NCBI GenBank assembly: GCA_964446295.1
Contig: CAYUNR010000017.1
Location: forward strand, 1 to 27,914
Length of the DNA stretch: 27,914 bases
Direction of reading: 5' to 3'
Source of the DNA: CAITNM01 sp964446295
GTDB taxonomy: Bacteria; Pseudomonadota; Alphaproteobacteria; Paracaedibacterales; CAITNM01
Shown: positions 14,570 to 22,175 of the stretch, one piece after another
Numbering within the stretch: position 1 is the stretch's first letter
Layout: each line of letters opens with the position of its first letter
Notes under the pieces: model-generated
What the model saw: the letters and a program-made list of their open reading frames with translations, nothing else
What the model was told of the DNA's origin: nothing
Databases searched by the model: none
Made by a program: the position numbers and the translations under genes

Positions 14570-15784
14570 TTGAGACAAACAGTCAAGACAATTCTAATAC
14601 CAGTGCAAACTTCCATGATGTTTTGCCTAATGGCGGTGCTGGTTGCCCTTGTGGATATGGCATCTGACTTATACATTCCTGTGTTGCCGGAGATTGGCCA
14701 TATTTTTGGTGTTGATGAATCTTGGGTGGGGGCGACTCTCAGCATTAACTTAATAAGCTTGGCCATTTCGGGTCTGTACTATGGAAGTTTGTCTGACACC
14801 ATCGGCCGCAAGCCAGTTATTATTGGTGGACTTTTGTTATTTGCCTTGGCTAGCTTTGCCTGCGGGTTTTCTACCAACATCACTCAACTTCTAATTGCCA
14901 GGTTTTTCCAAGGTTTGGGTGGAGGTGTTGCTTTTTCAGTGGGGGTTGCGGTTGTGCGTGACCTGTATGAAGGCGGTGCCAAAAGCGCGCAGATGTTTTC
15001 ACGCATGCAAAGCGTTATAGCGCTGTCGCCAACATTTGCCCCGATTATTGGTGGTGTGATCGGTGCTATGTATGGTTGGTATAGCATTTTTTATGTGTTA
15101 GGCGCAGTAGCTTTTGTACTGCTTATTGCAATGATTTTTTATGGGAAAGAAACGCTTCCGCCAGAAAAAAGACGTAAAGGCTTTTCTTTGGGGTTGGGTG
15201 ACGAGTACAAGTACTTTTTAAAGCGTCCTTTGTTTTTGTGTTATGCAGGTATTCAAATTTTAAGCCTTGGCTGGTTTTGGTCGGAATTAGCGTTCTTACC
15301 GCCCTTGTTTCAAGATCACTACGGTGTGGCCGCTAGTTCTTTCGGCTTGTACCTAGGTGTGCTTATGGCAGCTTACATTTTGGGTACATTCTTGAATCAA
15401 TATTTAGTGAATCATGTTAGTTTAAAAAAACTAGTGAATATTGGTTTGGGGTTATTTTTCCTAACTGCTATCTCTATGTGCTTGGCGCAAGTATTTGCTT
15501 TTGTTTCTCCGTGGATTGTGGTGGCGCTAAGGTTTCCGGCAGGTATTGGGTTTGCCCTTGTTTTTGGAAATGCTGCCACTCTTGCTATGGACCAGGAAAA
15601 AGAACGAACCGGAAGCGCTGCTGCCCTAATAGGTTCAAGCGAATTACTGGCAGGAGCAATTTGCATTTTTATTATTGGCTTGTTTGAGGCTGAATCCCTT
15701 TACCCACTAGCCTTAATGATTGCTGGCTGCACCGTATTTTGTAGTTTGTTTATGCTGAAAGCTAGATGTTTGCAAAAACCGTAG
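14570..15784 (+). CDS. Bcr/CflA-family MFS drug efflux transporter
   Basis: Twelve-helix major facilitator protein, a proton antiporter in the inner membrane; relatives export bicyclomycin, chloramphenicol or other drugs. Seen features: DLYIPVLPEI in helix 1, a hallmark of the Bcr/CflA group, the MFS motif A loop GSLSDTIGRKPV between helices 2 and 3, ARFFQGLGGGVAFSVGVAVV in helix 4, and a second half with LPPLFQDHYGVAASSFGLYL. About 404 residues from TTG 14570; ATG 14615 or 14618 is at least as likely and costs only 15 or 16 residues. Several small transporters in host-associated bacteria have drifted to metabolite export, so the drug role is not certain. Confidence 0.93.
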   Translation: MRQTVKTILIPVQTSMMFCLMAVLVALVDMASDLYIPVLPEIGHIFGVDESWVGATLSINLISLAISGLYYGSLSDTIGRKPVIIGGLLLFALASFACGFSTNITQLLIARFFQGLGGGVAFSVGVAVVRDLYEGGAKSAQMFSRMQSVIALSPTFAPIIGGVIGAMYGWYSIFYVLGAVAFVLLIAMIFYGKETLPPEKRRKGFSLGLGDEYKYFLKRPLFLCYAGIQILSLGWFWSELAFLPPLFQDHYGVAASSFGLYLGVLMAAYILGTFLNQYLVNHVSLKKLVNIGLGLFFLTAISMCLAQVFAFVSPWIVVALRFPAGIGFALVFGNAATLAMDQEKERTGSAAALIGSSELLAGAICIFIIGLFEAESLYPLALMIAGCTVFCSLFMLKARCLQKP

Positions 15785-15810
15785 ATAATTTTAAATCTGT
15801 GGTTTATAAT
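15782..15810 (+). promoter_or_regulatory. Putative promoter, first copy of a duplicated leader
   Basis: TATAAT at 15805-15810 with TAGATA 17 bases upstream (15782-15787). The same arrangement recurs at 16521-16549 before the paralogous gene, and the shared TTTATAATTGCTAATT block supports a conserved regulatory leader. The -35 is poor. Confidence 0.4.
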
Positions 15811-15838
15811 TGCTAATTGTTTTAAAATTTAAACGTAT

Positions 15839-16489
15839 ATGTTTTCAGTAATTAGATTTTTTTGTATTTCTTTTTTTTCTTTGTTAATGGCGGCTCAGGT
15901 ATTGCCAGAAGTTGGTCAGGGAAGCGCCTATCAAAAATTGGGTGTGGCGCTTACGAACAATGAAGCTGCAACAGTAAATTATCTACTTCGTGCTGAAAAA
16001 AAATCACTACGATCAACTCAAGACGGTGCTAATTTGGCAATTTTAGCGTGTGCTCGTTTCGATAATGAAGTGCTTTTTAGTAGCTATATGCAACCAAAGC
16101 TTCGCACTTCAATGTGTTGTGTTCCATATGTTGACTCAAATTTTTACATTCCAGATTCCAAAGCAATTGAAGATGCACTTGTAGAAATCCTTGAAACGCG
16201 TGCCTATCATTGCATTGATGATTATCATTTTTTACAATACGACACAAAAATATTATGCTCGGTTATTAAAAGAGTTGGGGTGAAGATAAGTGATAATATG
16301 TCTGAAAAAAACTCAGAAAAATTTGATTGTTTGAACTACTTAGCTGTTTGCATGAAAAAAACTGTTTTTGACGAAGAAACTAAAAAATTTGCTGAAAGAC
16401 TTGGCTTGTTTGAGTTACCCCGCCATTGGGGTGTGCGTACTGATGAAAGTGTGAAAAATGAATATGCCTTTATGCCTATTGAAGACTAA
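15839..16489 (+). CDS. Exported protein, first member of a tandem duplicate pair
   Basis: 216 residues. Hydrophobic leader MFSVIRFFCISFFSLLMAAQ, then VLPEVGQGSAYQKLGVALTN. Residues 19-75 match the next gene closely: LPEV, AYQ-L-VAL, SL--TQ-G-NLAILA--R. The helix pairs in this stretch recall degenerate ankyrin repeats (VALTNNEAATVNYLLRAEKK, then GANLAILACARFDNEVLF), though the TPLH signature is missing. The C-terminal half is unlike the second copy and cysteine-rich (SMCCVPY, YHCIDD, ILCSVI). Function is unknown. Confidence 0.75.
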   Translation: MFSVIRFFCISFFSLLMAAQVLPEVGQGSAYQKLGVALTNNEAATVNYLLRAEKKSLRSTQDGANLAILACARFDNEVLFSSYMQPKLRTSMCCVPYVDSNFYIPDSKAIEDALVEILETRAYHCIDDYHFLQYDTKILCSVIKRVGVKISDNMSEKNSEKFDCLNYLAVCMKKTVFDEETKKFAERLGLFELPRHWGVRTDESVKNEYAFMPIED

Positions 16490-16520
16490 AATCAACTAGA
16501 ATTCTAGCATGCGAAAATCA

Positions 16521-16549
16521 TAGATAATTTGAATTTTTTGATTTATAAT
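16521..16549 (+). promoter_or_regulatory. Putative promoter, second copy of a duplicated leader
   Basis: TAGATA (16521-16526), a 17-base spacer and TATAAT (16544-16549), the same layout as at 15782-15810, followed by the same GCTAATT word. Confidence 0.4.
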
Positions 16550-16577
16550 TGCTAATTATTTAAAAATAGCAGCATAT

Positions 16578-17123
16578 ATGTTTTTATTAACTAGATTTTT
16601 TTGTGTTTCATTTTCTTTGTTGGCGGCAGCTCAGATATTGCCAGAAGTCGATCCTGGAAATGCCTATCAAAGGCTTAGGGTTGCACTTGATAACCATGAT
16701 GAACAAGTTGTATTAAGTATAATAAAAGCTGAACAAGATTCGCTAAAGGCAACACAAAAAGGTGTTAATCTGGCAATTTTAGCGATGGTTAGGTACGGAG
16801 AACTGGAACTTTATAATGACCTTTTAAGTCAGGAACAGAAATATGCTTTTTTTTGCTGTCTGCAGGTTCAACAATTTGGTTATTTGCCAGATTATACGGG
16901 AATAGAAACTGCATATATTGACGCAGCTAAATGCCAGCATAATATTAACTATCTTAAGCAGATTCCTTTACCGGCTAACAGTGCAGAGCGCCTCGCTATA
17001 TATCGTAAAGCTTTTGATGAAGTAGAAAAATTAGTGGCAGTTAAGCCTGGTTATGTAGAGGTGCTGCTCCACTTAGGTGAGCACATAGAAGAAATGGAAA
17101 AACAGAAAACTAAAGCTATGTAA
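16578..17123 (+). CDS. Exported protein, second member of the tandem duplicate pair
   Basis: 181 residues with leader MFLLTRFFCVSFSLLAAAQ and ILPEVDPGNAYQRLRVALDN, paralogous to the preceding gene over the first 75 residues or so. VALDNHDEQVVLSIIKAEQD and GVNLAILAMVRYGELELYND again suggest two ankyrin-like helix pairs. The C-terminal half is different and shorter, ending in a charged helix (HIEEMEKQKTKAM). The stop codon is part of a TAATCTGATATAG word at 17121-17133 that also occurs at 3035-3047. Family unknown. Confidence 0.75.
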   Translation: MFLLTRFFCVSFSLLAAAQILPEVDPGNAYQRLRVALDNHDEQVVLSIIKAEQDSLKATQKGVNLAILAMVRYGELELYNDLLSQEQKYAFFCCLQVQQFGYLPDYTGIETAYIDAAKCQHNINYLKQIPLPANSAERLAIYRKAFDEVEKLVAVKPGYVEVLLHLGEHIEEMEKQKTKAM

Positions 17124-17245
17124 TCTGATATAGAAAATTTTGATTGAAGCGTTTGTTGTGCCTGTATGCTCATCCCCTTAGTTGCACCCCTTGCCCAAAA
17201 CACCTTTTTACGAAATACTCTAATAAAAATTCAAAGGCTCATTCA

Positions 17246-18406
17246 ATGATAGGCATACACGCAGCGACTCGTACCGCAATTGGTGCATTCCAGGGGCAAT
17301 TCAGTTCCTATTCCGCAACTGACCTGGGTGGTTTTGCATTGCGTGCTGCTATAAAGGCGGCGGGTTTACAAACGGTTGATGAAGTGTTCATGGGCTGTGT
17401 GCTGCAGGCGGGGTTGGGGCAAGCTCCGGCGCGTCAAGCATCAATCAAAGCGGGGCTTAATCATAACGTGCCTACCACTACTATTAACAAAGTGTGTGGG
17501 TCGGGCATGCGCGCGGTGATGTTTGCCTGCGATAGTTTGCGCCTTGGCAATATTCAAACCGCTATTGCCGGCGGTATGGAAAGTATGACGAATGCACCCT
17601 ATGCATTGGAAAAGGCGCGCTCTGGGTACCGATTTGGCCATGGAGCATTGCTTGATTTAATGCTGAACGATGGTTTGGAAGATGCTTTCCACAAAAACCC
17701 CCAAGGGGGGCGCTGCGCCATGGGTATGTTTGCGGATGATACGGCCGCTGCATACGGTTTTAGTCGCGATGCCCAAGAAGACTTCGCCCGCCAAACTTAT
17801 GAAAACGCACTGGCGGCACAAGCAGCTGGGGCTTTTCAAGCTGAAATTACTCCCGTTATTTTTACTGACAAAAAAGGCGAAACTACTTTTGACCAGGACG
17901 AACCCATTACCAAAGTAAAGCCCGATAAGTTTGGTGCCCTAAGGCCAGCCTTTAAGGCCGATGGTACCGTGACCGCTGCCACTAGTTCATCATTGGCAGA
18001 TGGAGCCGCGGCGTTGGTGCTTTCCACCAATACAACGGGGGCATTGGCCAAAATTGCGGGCTACACTTCTTATGCACAAACCCCAGAAACGTTTACGACA
18101 GCGCCTGTTGGTGCAATTGAAAAACTGTGCGCAGCGCTCGGTTGGTCAATTGATTCGGTGGATGCCTTTGAAATTAACGAAGCCTTTGCCGTAGTGCCTA
18201 TGGCCGCGATGAAAGCTTTGAATATTCCCCGCGCAAAAGTGAACATGTTCGGTGGTGCCTGTGCCTTGGGACACCCAATTGGTGCCAGTGGGGCGCGCAT
18301 TATGGTGACGCTTATTAATGTTATGCGTAAGAAAAACTTGAAGCGTGGCATTGCCGTAGCGTGCATTGGCGGTGGCGAGGCGACCGCGATTGCCCTGGAA
18401 TTATAG
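17246..18406 (+). CDS. Acetyl-CoA acetyltransferase / thiolase
   Basis: Joins two acetyl-CoA to acetoacetyl-CoA, or cleaves 3-ketoacyl-CoA, in the cytoplasm. ATG 17246 gives MIGIHAATRTAIGAFQG, the usual thiolase start; the longer TTG 17144 frame adds 34 residues with no family likeness. All active-site elements are present: nucleophile Cys84 in NKVCGSGMRAV, GGMESMTNAPY (109-119), NEAFA, His343 in GHPIGASGAR, and Cys373 in ACIGGGEA. Length 386 is normal. No polyhydroxyalkanoate or mevalonate genes are nearby, so the pathway is open. Only nine bases separate it from the hydrolase gene, so the two form an operon. Coding GC is higher than in the neighbouring exported-protein genes. Confidence 0.96.
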   Translation: MIGIHAATRTAIGAFQGQFSSYSATDLGGFALRAAIKAAGLQTVDEVFMGCVLQAGLGQAPARQASIKAGLNHNVPTTTINKVCGSGMRAVMFACDSLRLGNIQTAIAGGMESMTNAPYALEKARSGYRFGHGALLDLMLNDGLEDAFHKNPQGGRCAMGMFADDTAAAYGFSRDAQEDFARQTYENALAAQAAGAFQAEITPVIFTDKKGETTFDQDEPITKVKPDKFGALRPAFKADGTVTAATSSSLADGAAALVLSTNTTGALAKIAGYTSYAQTPETFTTAPVGAIEKLCAALGWSIDSVDAFEINEAFAVVPMAAMKALNIPRAKVNMFGGACALGHPIGASGARIMVTLINVMRKKNLKRGIAVACIGGGEATAIALEL

Positions 18407-18415
18407 GAGAACACT

Positions 18416-19345
18416 ATGCGTTTTTTAGTTTTAGCAATTGTTTTAATGCTGGCGGGTTGCGCCCAGAATTTATCAACCTATCAGGTTCCCAATATTCCAT
18501 CGAAGGAAGGATTTGTTAAAACCGCTAACGGTCAGCTGTATTACCAAACAATGGGGCAGGGCGACGCTGTAATTGTTATTCACGGTGGGCCTGGAATGGA
18601 CCAAGGCTACCTATTGCCGGGTATGGCAGCGTTGGCTAAAAAGCACCAGGTAGTGTTTTATGATCAGCTTGGTTGTGGAAGGTCGACCGCCACAGTGATT
18701 GATGAGAGTCATATTACGATTAATAGCTTCGTTGAAGATATTGAAACCCTTCGTAAGGCACTGAAGTTTGAAAAAGTCACCATTGTTGGGCATTCCTGGG
18801 GCGGTATGCTGGCCATGTATTATGCGGTGAAGTACCCGAAAAATATTAAAAAACTGGTGCTTATGAATACGGTTACCTCGGCTGGTATGGAGGAATTCCT
18901 TGATGAAGTTGAAAAGCGCACCATGCCAAGCGCTGGTGAGTTTGAAAAATTAAAGGCGTCTCAGGAATTTATAGATAGTGAACCTCAGGCAATTGCCGAG
19001 TATTACCGGTTGTTTTTCCAATATTACTTCCATAACCCGGCAGACCTTGAAAAATTGAATTTGCAATTAGAACCCAAAGGTACGGCGACTGGTGTAAAAG
19101 TTGCCAAGATATTAGAAGAATCGATATTTGGAAAATACACAGATCAGCACGACGATTTGCAAAAACTGAAGATTCCCACCCTGATTATTCGCGGAGAAAG
19201 CGATGTTATTCCGATGAGTGCTGCCAATAGCATGGCGCATTCAATTAAGGGGTCAAAGCTGGTGGTGCTTAAAAATTGTGGGCATTTCCCGTATATTGAG
19301 CAGCCCGCCCAGTGGCTGGAAGCGGTTGAGATGTTTTTGAAGTAA
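18416..19345 (+). CDS. Lipoprotein alpha/beta-hydrolase, proline iminopeptidase-like
   Basis: 309 residues; AGGAGA overlaps the thiolase stop and sets ATG 18416. The N-terminus is a lipoprotein signal with lipobox LAGC (12-15), so Lgt should modify Cys15. The mature domain is of the proline iminopeptidase type: HGGPG oxyanion motif (56-60), FYDQLGCGRS (81-90), nucleophile Ser127 in GHSWGG, Asp263 in RGESDVIP, and His290 in NCGHFPYIEQP. In this family the enzyme removes N-terminal proline or hydrolyses small amides and esters. A membrane-anchored form facing the periplasm would process peptides there; exact substrate unknown. Confidence 0.93.
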   Translation: MRFLVLAIVLMLAGCAQNLSTYQVPNIPSKEGFVKTANGQLYYQTMGQGDAVIVIHGGPGMDQGYLLPGMAALAKKHQVVFYDQLGCGRSTATVIDESHITINSFVEDIETLRKALKFEKVTIVGHSWGGMLAMYYAVKYPKNIKKLVLMNTVTSAGMEEFLDEVEKRTMPSAGEFEKLKASQEFIDSEPQAIAEYYRLFFQYYFHNPADLEKLNLQLEPKGTATGVKVAKILEESIFGKYTDQHDDLQKLKIPTLIIRGESDVIPMSAANSMAHSIKGSKLVVLKNCGHFPYIEQPAQWLEAVEMFLK

Positions 19346-19504
19346 TTTTCCGATGTTATAGAACTGGATCCTATGGTCAAGCCATAGGAAAATTAGTGTG
19401 GGTGGCGTCGTCTCTGCAGTTTCCCCAGAACTTAGGCGAACAGCACGAAGTGCGTTGTGAGACTTAGTATCTTGGGGGCCAGTGAGTAAATTCCGGATGT
19501 TGTA
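19346..19504. repeat. Mosaic of interspersed-repeat fragments after the hydrolase gene
   Basis: Contains GATGTTATAGAACTGGA (19352-19368), related to words at 21498-21514 and 21920-21936. A perfect 8-base hairpin follows (19369-19376 with 19382-19389). The stretch at 19479-19504, starting CCAGTGAGTAAA, recurs with few changes at 21903-21929. No coding frame is credible. Confidence 0.6.
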
Positions 19505-19511
19505 GAAATAA

Positions 19512-19602
19512 GTGTGGATTGCCACGCTGCGCTCGCAAAGACGACTGAAACCGTCATCACGAAGGAGTGCAACGACTGCGGCGATCCATACTTAGTGGAT
19601 GC
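19512..19602 (+). repeat. Interspersed repeat family A, copy 1
   Basis: About 91 bases, nearly identical to 21409-21502: GTGTGGATTGCCAC at the left, CGCAAAGACGA in the middle, and GATCCATACTTAGTGGATGC at the right. The ends are roughly inverted (TGGATTGCC with GGCGATCCA). The type resembles the widespread GGATTGCC...CGCAA dispersed repeats of proteobacteria. Confidence 0.8.
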
Positions 19603-19750
19603 TTCGAGGGGGCCCTGTGAGATGGTTTTTCCCGCCATTAATATTTAATGAACAGCCATTTAAAATGTTTAAAGTGTTTTCACCTTGCGTTTACGAGTGT
19701 GAAATATTCAAAATTGAGATCATGCGTTAAAGAAAGTTAACGGTGCTGCA

Positions 19751-19779
19751 TTGACTTTTTGCACAAATTCTTGTATCTA
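19751..19779 (+). promoter_or_regulatory. Probable promoter of the first KSEL-module gene
   Basis: TTGACT (19751-19756), a 17-base spacer and TATCTA (19774-19779). The inferred start near 19786 is followed by GGAG (19798-19801) and ATG 19809. Confidence 0.6.
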
Positions 19780-19808
19780 TCAACCGTGCAAAAATATGGA
19801 GCGTGAAA

Positions 19809-21275
19809 ATGTTAAGGTTTCGAATGAAGATGTTGTCTAAAGAAAATTTAATGGCAAAAACAAGTGATATAGGGTCTTGTTTGAGATTGTTAACAGGGAA
19901 ACTGTTGATTGTTGGTTTTGTTATGGCAAGTGTTTATGGATCGAGTGGTGCGGGGGAAATTAGTCATAAGGACATCCTATTTTCAGATAAATCAGAACTG
20001 CAACTTAAACGGTTAGCTGCGCAAGCTATGAATGCAAATGCAGTATTAGAAAAATCTGCTGAGCTACTTCAGCAACAACTAGCCCTGCAAGAACAAGAAA
20101 CAAAATTACTCCAAGAACAACTCGCAGCGCAACCTGCACCCAAAACCCCTGTACGTATTAAAAAAAGAAGAGACACCTTAACAGACGCCGTAACTAACCT
20201 TACAAGCGGAGTTTTTGCAACACCTCTAAGAGGCATGGATACAAGCGGAATAGTTAGTGCATTAGAAACAGCAGAGCTAACAGGAGATGACGTAAGAGAT
20301 TATCCTATGCTTTGTGACTTATTTGAAATTCATATTAAAAGAAGAACTCCAACACCTAATAGCGTTACAGCACTGGCTATAACAGACGGAGGGCCTGCAG
20401 TTGGTGCGTCTATGGCTCTGGTTAAAATGGGCCCAGAAGAAAAACCTTGTGATGAACCAACTGACTTGAATGATATGTTTAGTTTGTTCAAACGTCGATT
20501 AGCTGGTGTTATGGGGCCTGATTTTATGAGATTTTACACAAAAGAATTCGATGTGTTAGTTGTAGCGAGGAAAGCAAGCTCACCAATGAAACATGCTATG
20601 CCAGCAGCGCCAGTATTAGACTTGCAAAAAGAAGGCGAAAGATACGTTAAAAAAATTATGAGTGCTATTAAAAGCAGAGAGACACTATTTAATTTAGTTC
20701 AAGAATATAGACCATCAGATGAAGAGGGCAGCGAAATGCATGCCATGCTTCATCTAATGTTAGGAACCAATATAAGCGATGCTGCTACTGCTTTTAAACC
20801 TACTCAAGATGCTACTACCTTGATTGAAGTTGGTGATCAGCTTAGAGATAAATTCTTTAATACGGCACAATTAACATTCTTCCATTACATGAGTGGTCAA
20901 ACTAATAAGACAAACGTAAGAGAAATTGTTGCCATAACTAATGGTGGAAGAGGGAAAGCTTTTCCTGATTGTGTGCTTACTGATCTCAATGAACAGCTTT
21001 CTGAAATTTTTTATCCACGAAGAGAAACTGGCACTCTTACTTTTACTAAATATGAAATCACAAGAGAACATCGAATGACTGCACAAAGAAGTCAGGGGTT
21101 GTTGACATTGGGTGGTTGGGGATTTCCTGTATTGAATTATCTTGCTGAAAGAGCTCTGTGTCCTTTTGGTAGTGCTTCACACCACTTATTAGAAGACGAT
21201 ACTAGCTCTCCAGCTCCTCAAATAGGGGCCTCAAAGCAAATAACTGACGGGGAAGCAAACGCAGAGGAAATGTAA
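19809..21275 (+). CDS. Exported KSEL-module protein 1, coiled coil plus unknown domain
   Basis: 488 residues; ATG 19809 is chosen over GTG 19803 because GGAG lies seven bases before it. A long N-region precedes the hydrophobic core LLIVGFVMASVYG, with cleavage near SSGA-GE. The module KSELQLKR (61-68) follows at once, then MNANAVLEKS, shared with the genes at 23129 and 23976. Next come a Gln/Leu/Glu coiled coil (LLQQQLALQEQETKLLQEQL), a basic patch RIKKRR, and about 370 residues of unrecognised mixed alpha/beta sequence with GRGKAFPDC and a polar tail. It has its own promoter and terminator and sits between two copies of repeat A. Function unknown; the shared leader suggests a common export or anchoring route. 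Confidence 0.8.
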   Translation: MLRFRMKMLSKENLMAKTSDIGSCLRLLTGKLLIVGFVMASVYGSSGAGEISHKDILFSDKSELQLKRLAAQAMNANAVLEKSAELLQQQLALQEQETKLLQEQLAAQPAPKTPVRIKKRRDTLTDAVTNLTSGVFATPLRGMDTSGIVSALETAELTGDDVRDYPMLCDLFEIHIKRRTPTPNSVTALAITDGGPAVGASMALVKMGPEEKPCDEPTDLNDMFSLFKRRLAGVMGPDFMRFYTKEFDVLVVARKASSPMKHAMPAAPVLDLQKEGERYVKKIMSAIKSRETLFNLVQEYRPSDEEGSEMHAMLHLMLGTNISDAATAFKPTQDATTLIEVGDQLRDKFFNTAQLTFFHYMSGQTNKTNVREIVAITNGGRGKAFPDCVLTDLNEQLSEIFYPRRETGTLTFTKYEITREHRMTAQRSQGLLTLGGWGFPVLNYLAERALCPFGSASHHLLEDDTSSPAPQIGASKQITDGEANAEEM

Positions 21276-21336
21276 CTAATACTCTGGCTTTCTTTCGCCA
21301 ACATTTGGCAAAGATCCTTCACTTTTTTGCATCCAT

Positions 21337-21363
21337 GGCCGCCAAAATTAGGGCGGCCTTTTT
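21337..21363 (+). terminator. Rho-independent terminator of KSEL-module gene 1
   Basis: Stem GGCCGCC with GGCGGCC, loop of about eight bases, followed by TTTTT. It lies 60 bases after the stop. Confidence 0.8.
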
Positions 21364-21408
21364 CTTGCCCATTCGTTTTACAATCTCTTTTAAAATGCAC
21401 AGAAAAAA

Positions 21409-21502
21409 GTGTGGATTGCCACAGCCCTGCGGGCTTCGCAAAGACGAGAACCGTCCTCACGAAGGAGAGCAACGACTGCGGTGATCCATACTTAGTGGAT
21501 GC
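21409..21502 (+). repeat. Interspersed repeat family A, copy 2
   Basis: Same orientation as 19512-19602, differing by a few bases and small indels. The two copies bracket KSEL-module gene 1. Confidence 0.8.
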
Positions 21503-21507
21503 TATAG

Positions 21508-21629
21508 AACTGGACACCGTGGGGTGAGTCATGGTGAAACTTGGTGGGCTGGACCTTCGTGGCACGCTTTTGAATCTTCTTGTGGCCTCCCACATTTTCA
21601 CCGCTGCTCTCACCCTACTGTGCCCAGTT
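21508..21629. repeat. MITE-like element with imperfect terminal inverted repeats
   Basis: The left end AACTGGACACCGTGGGGTGA and the reverse complement of the right end, AACTGGGCACAGTAGGGTGA, match at 16 of 20 bases; inner GGTGAAA and TTTCACC also pair. About 122 bases, no coding capacity. Confidence 0.6.
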
Positions 21630-21822
21630 TTATTACTTCATAACGCAGTGTTAGGGTTTTTTTACGCACCTTCGTGTCGCCCCTGATGAGGCGCAAAGCG
21701 CCGATATTCGGGGGTCCCGATTCCCGCATTCAGCCTTAAGGGCCTCGCAGGAATGACAGAACTTTGGGCTAAACTAATCGTCCTGCAAAAACTTGCACAC
21801 TGCGTTTCATATTGAAATTATT

Positions 21823-21908
21823 CACTGGATCCCTACGCCCTTTCAGGGCTCAGGATGACGGTAGTAGGCGTCATTATGAGGAGCCAAAGGCGACGTAATA
21901 ATCCAGTG
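21823..21908. repeat. Palindromic repeat family B, complete copy
   Basis: Begins CACTGGATCCCTACGCCC and ends ATAATCCAGTG, so the tips are inverted. An inner GGATGACG faces CGTCATTATGAGG. The first 38 bases recur at 21974-22011. Confidence 0.75.
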
Positions 21909-21964
21909 AGTAAAATCCAGATGCTATAGGACTGGATTCAGATCAATCGCGGAACGACGAAGTA

Positions 21965-22011
21965 GAAATTATTCACTGGATCCCTACGCCCTTTCAGGGC
22001 TCAGGATGACG
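21965..22011 (+). repeat. Palindromic repeat family B, half copy
   Basis: 47 bases identical to 21814-21860; only the left arm is present. Confidence 0.8.
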
Positions 22012-22093
22012 ACTCCTTTTGGACACGACAGGGCACATCATCCTCTATCCCGCCCCGATGATGCACATCCGCCACACCCAAAACACCATACTA

Positions 22094-22157
22094 CCCCCCC
22101 CCATTCAATATAGTTTACTAAAATTGCTATTTGTGGCAGTTTATTGCTAAGTATAAT
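22094..22157 (+). promoter_or_regulatory. C9 tract and -10 box upstream of the outer-membrane protein gene
   Basis: A run of nine C (22094-22102) lies about 50 bases before TATAAT (22152-22157). TTGTGG (22131-22136) is a possible -35 with a short 15-base spacer. AAGGGA precedes ATG 22176. The rest of 21630-22093 is repeat debris without genes. Confidence 0.45.
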
Positions 22158-22175
22158 TTTTAAGGGAATTTTAAA

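Noticed and set aside
17144..17245. 34-residue extension of the thiolase
   Set aside because: No thiolase likeness; the family start MIGIHAATRTAIG lies at 17246 after AAGG.
18070..18414. Minus-strand 114-codon frame inside the thiolase gene
   Set aside because: It mirrors a well-conserved thiolase C-terminus on the other strand; composition bias explains its length.
21218..21613. Minus-strand 131-codon frame over the repeats after KSEL-module gene 1
   Set aside because: It runs through a terminator and two repeat elements, with no recognisable protein pattern; repeat-derived frames of this kind are common.
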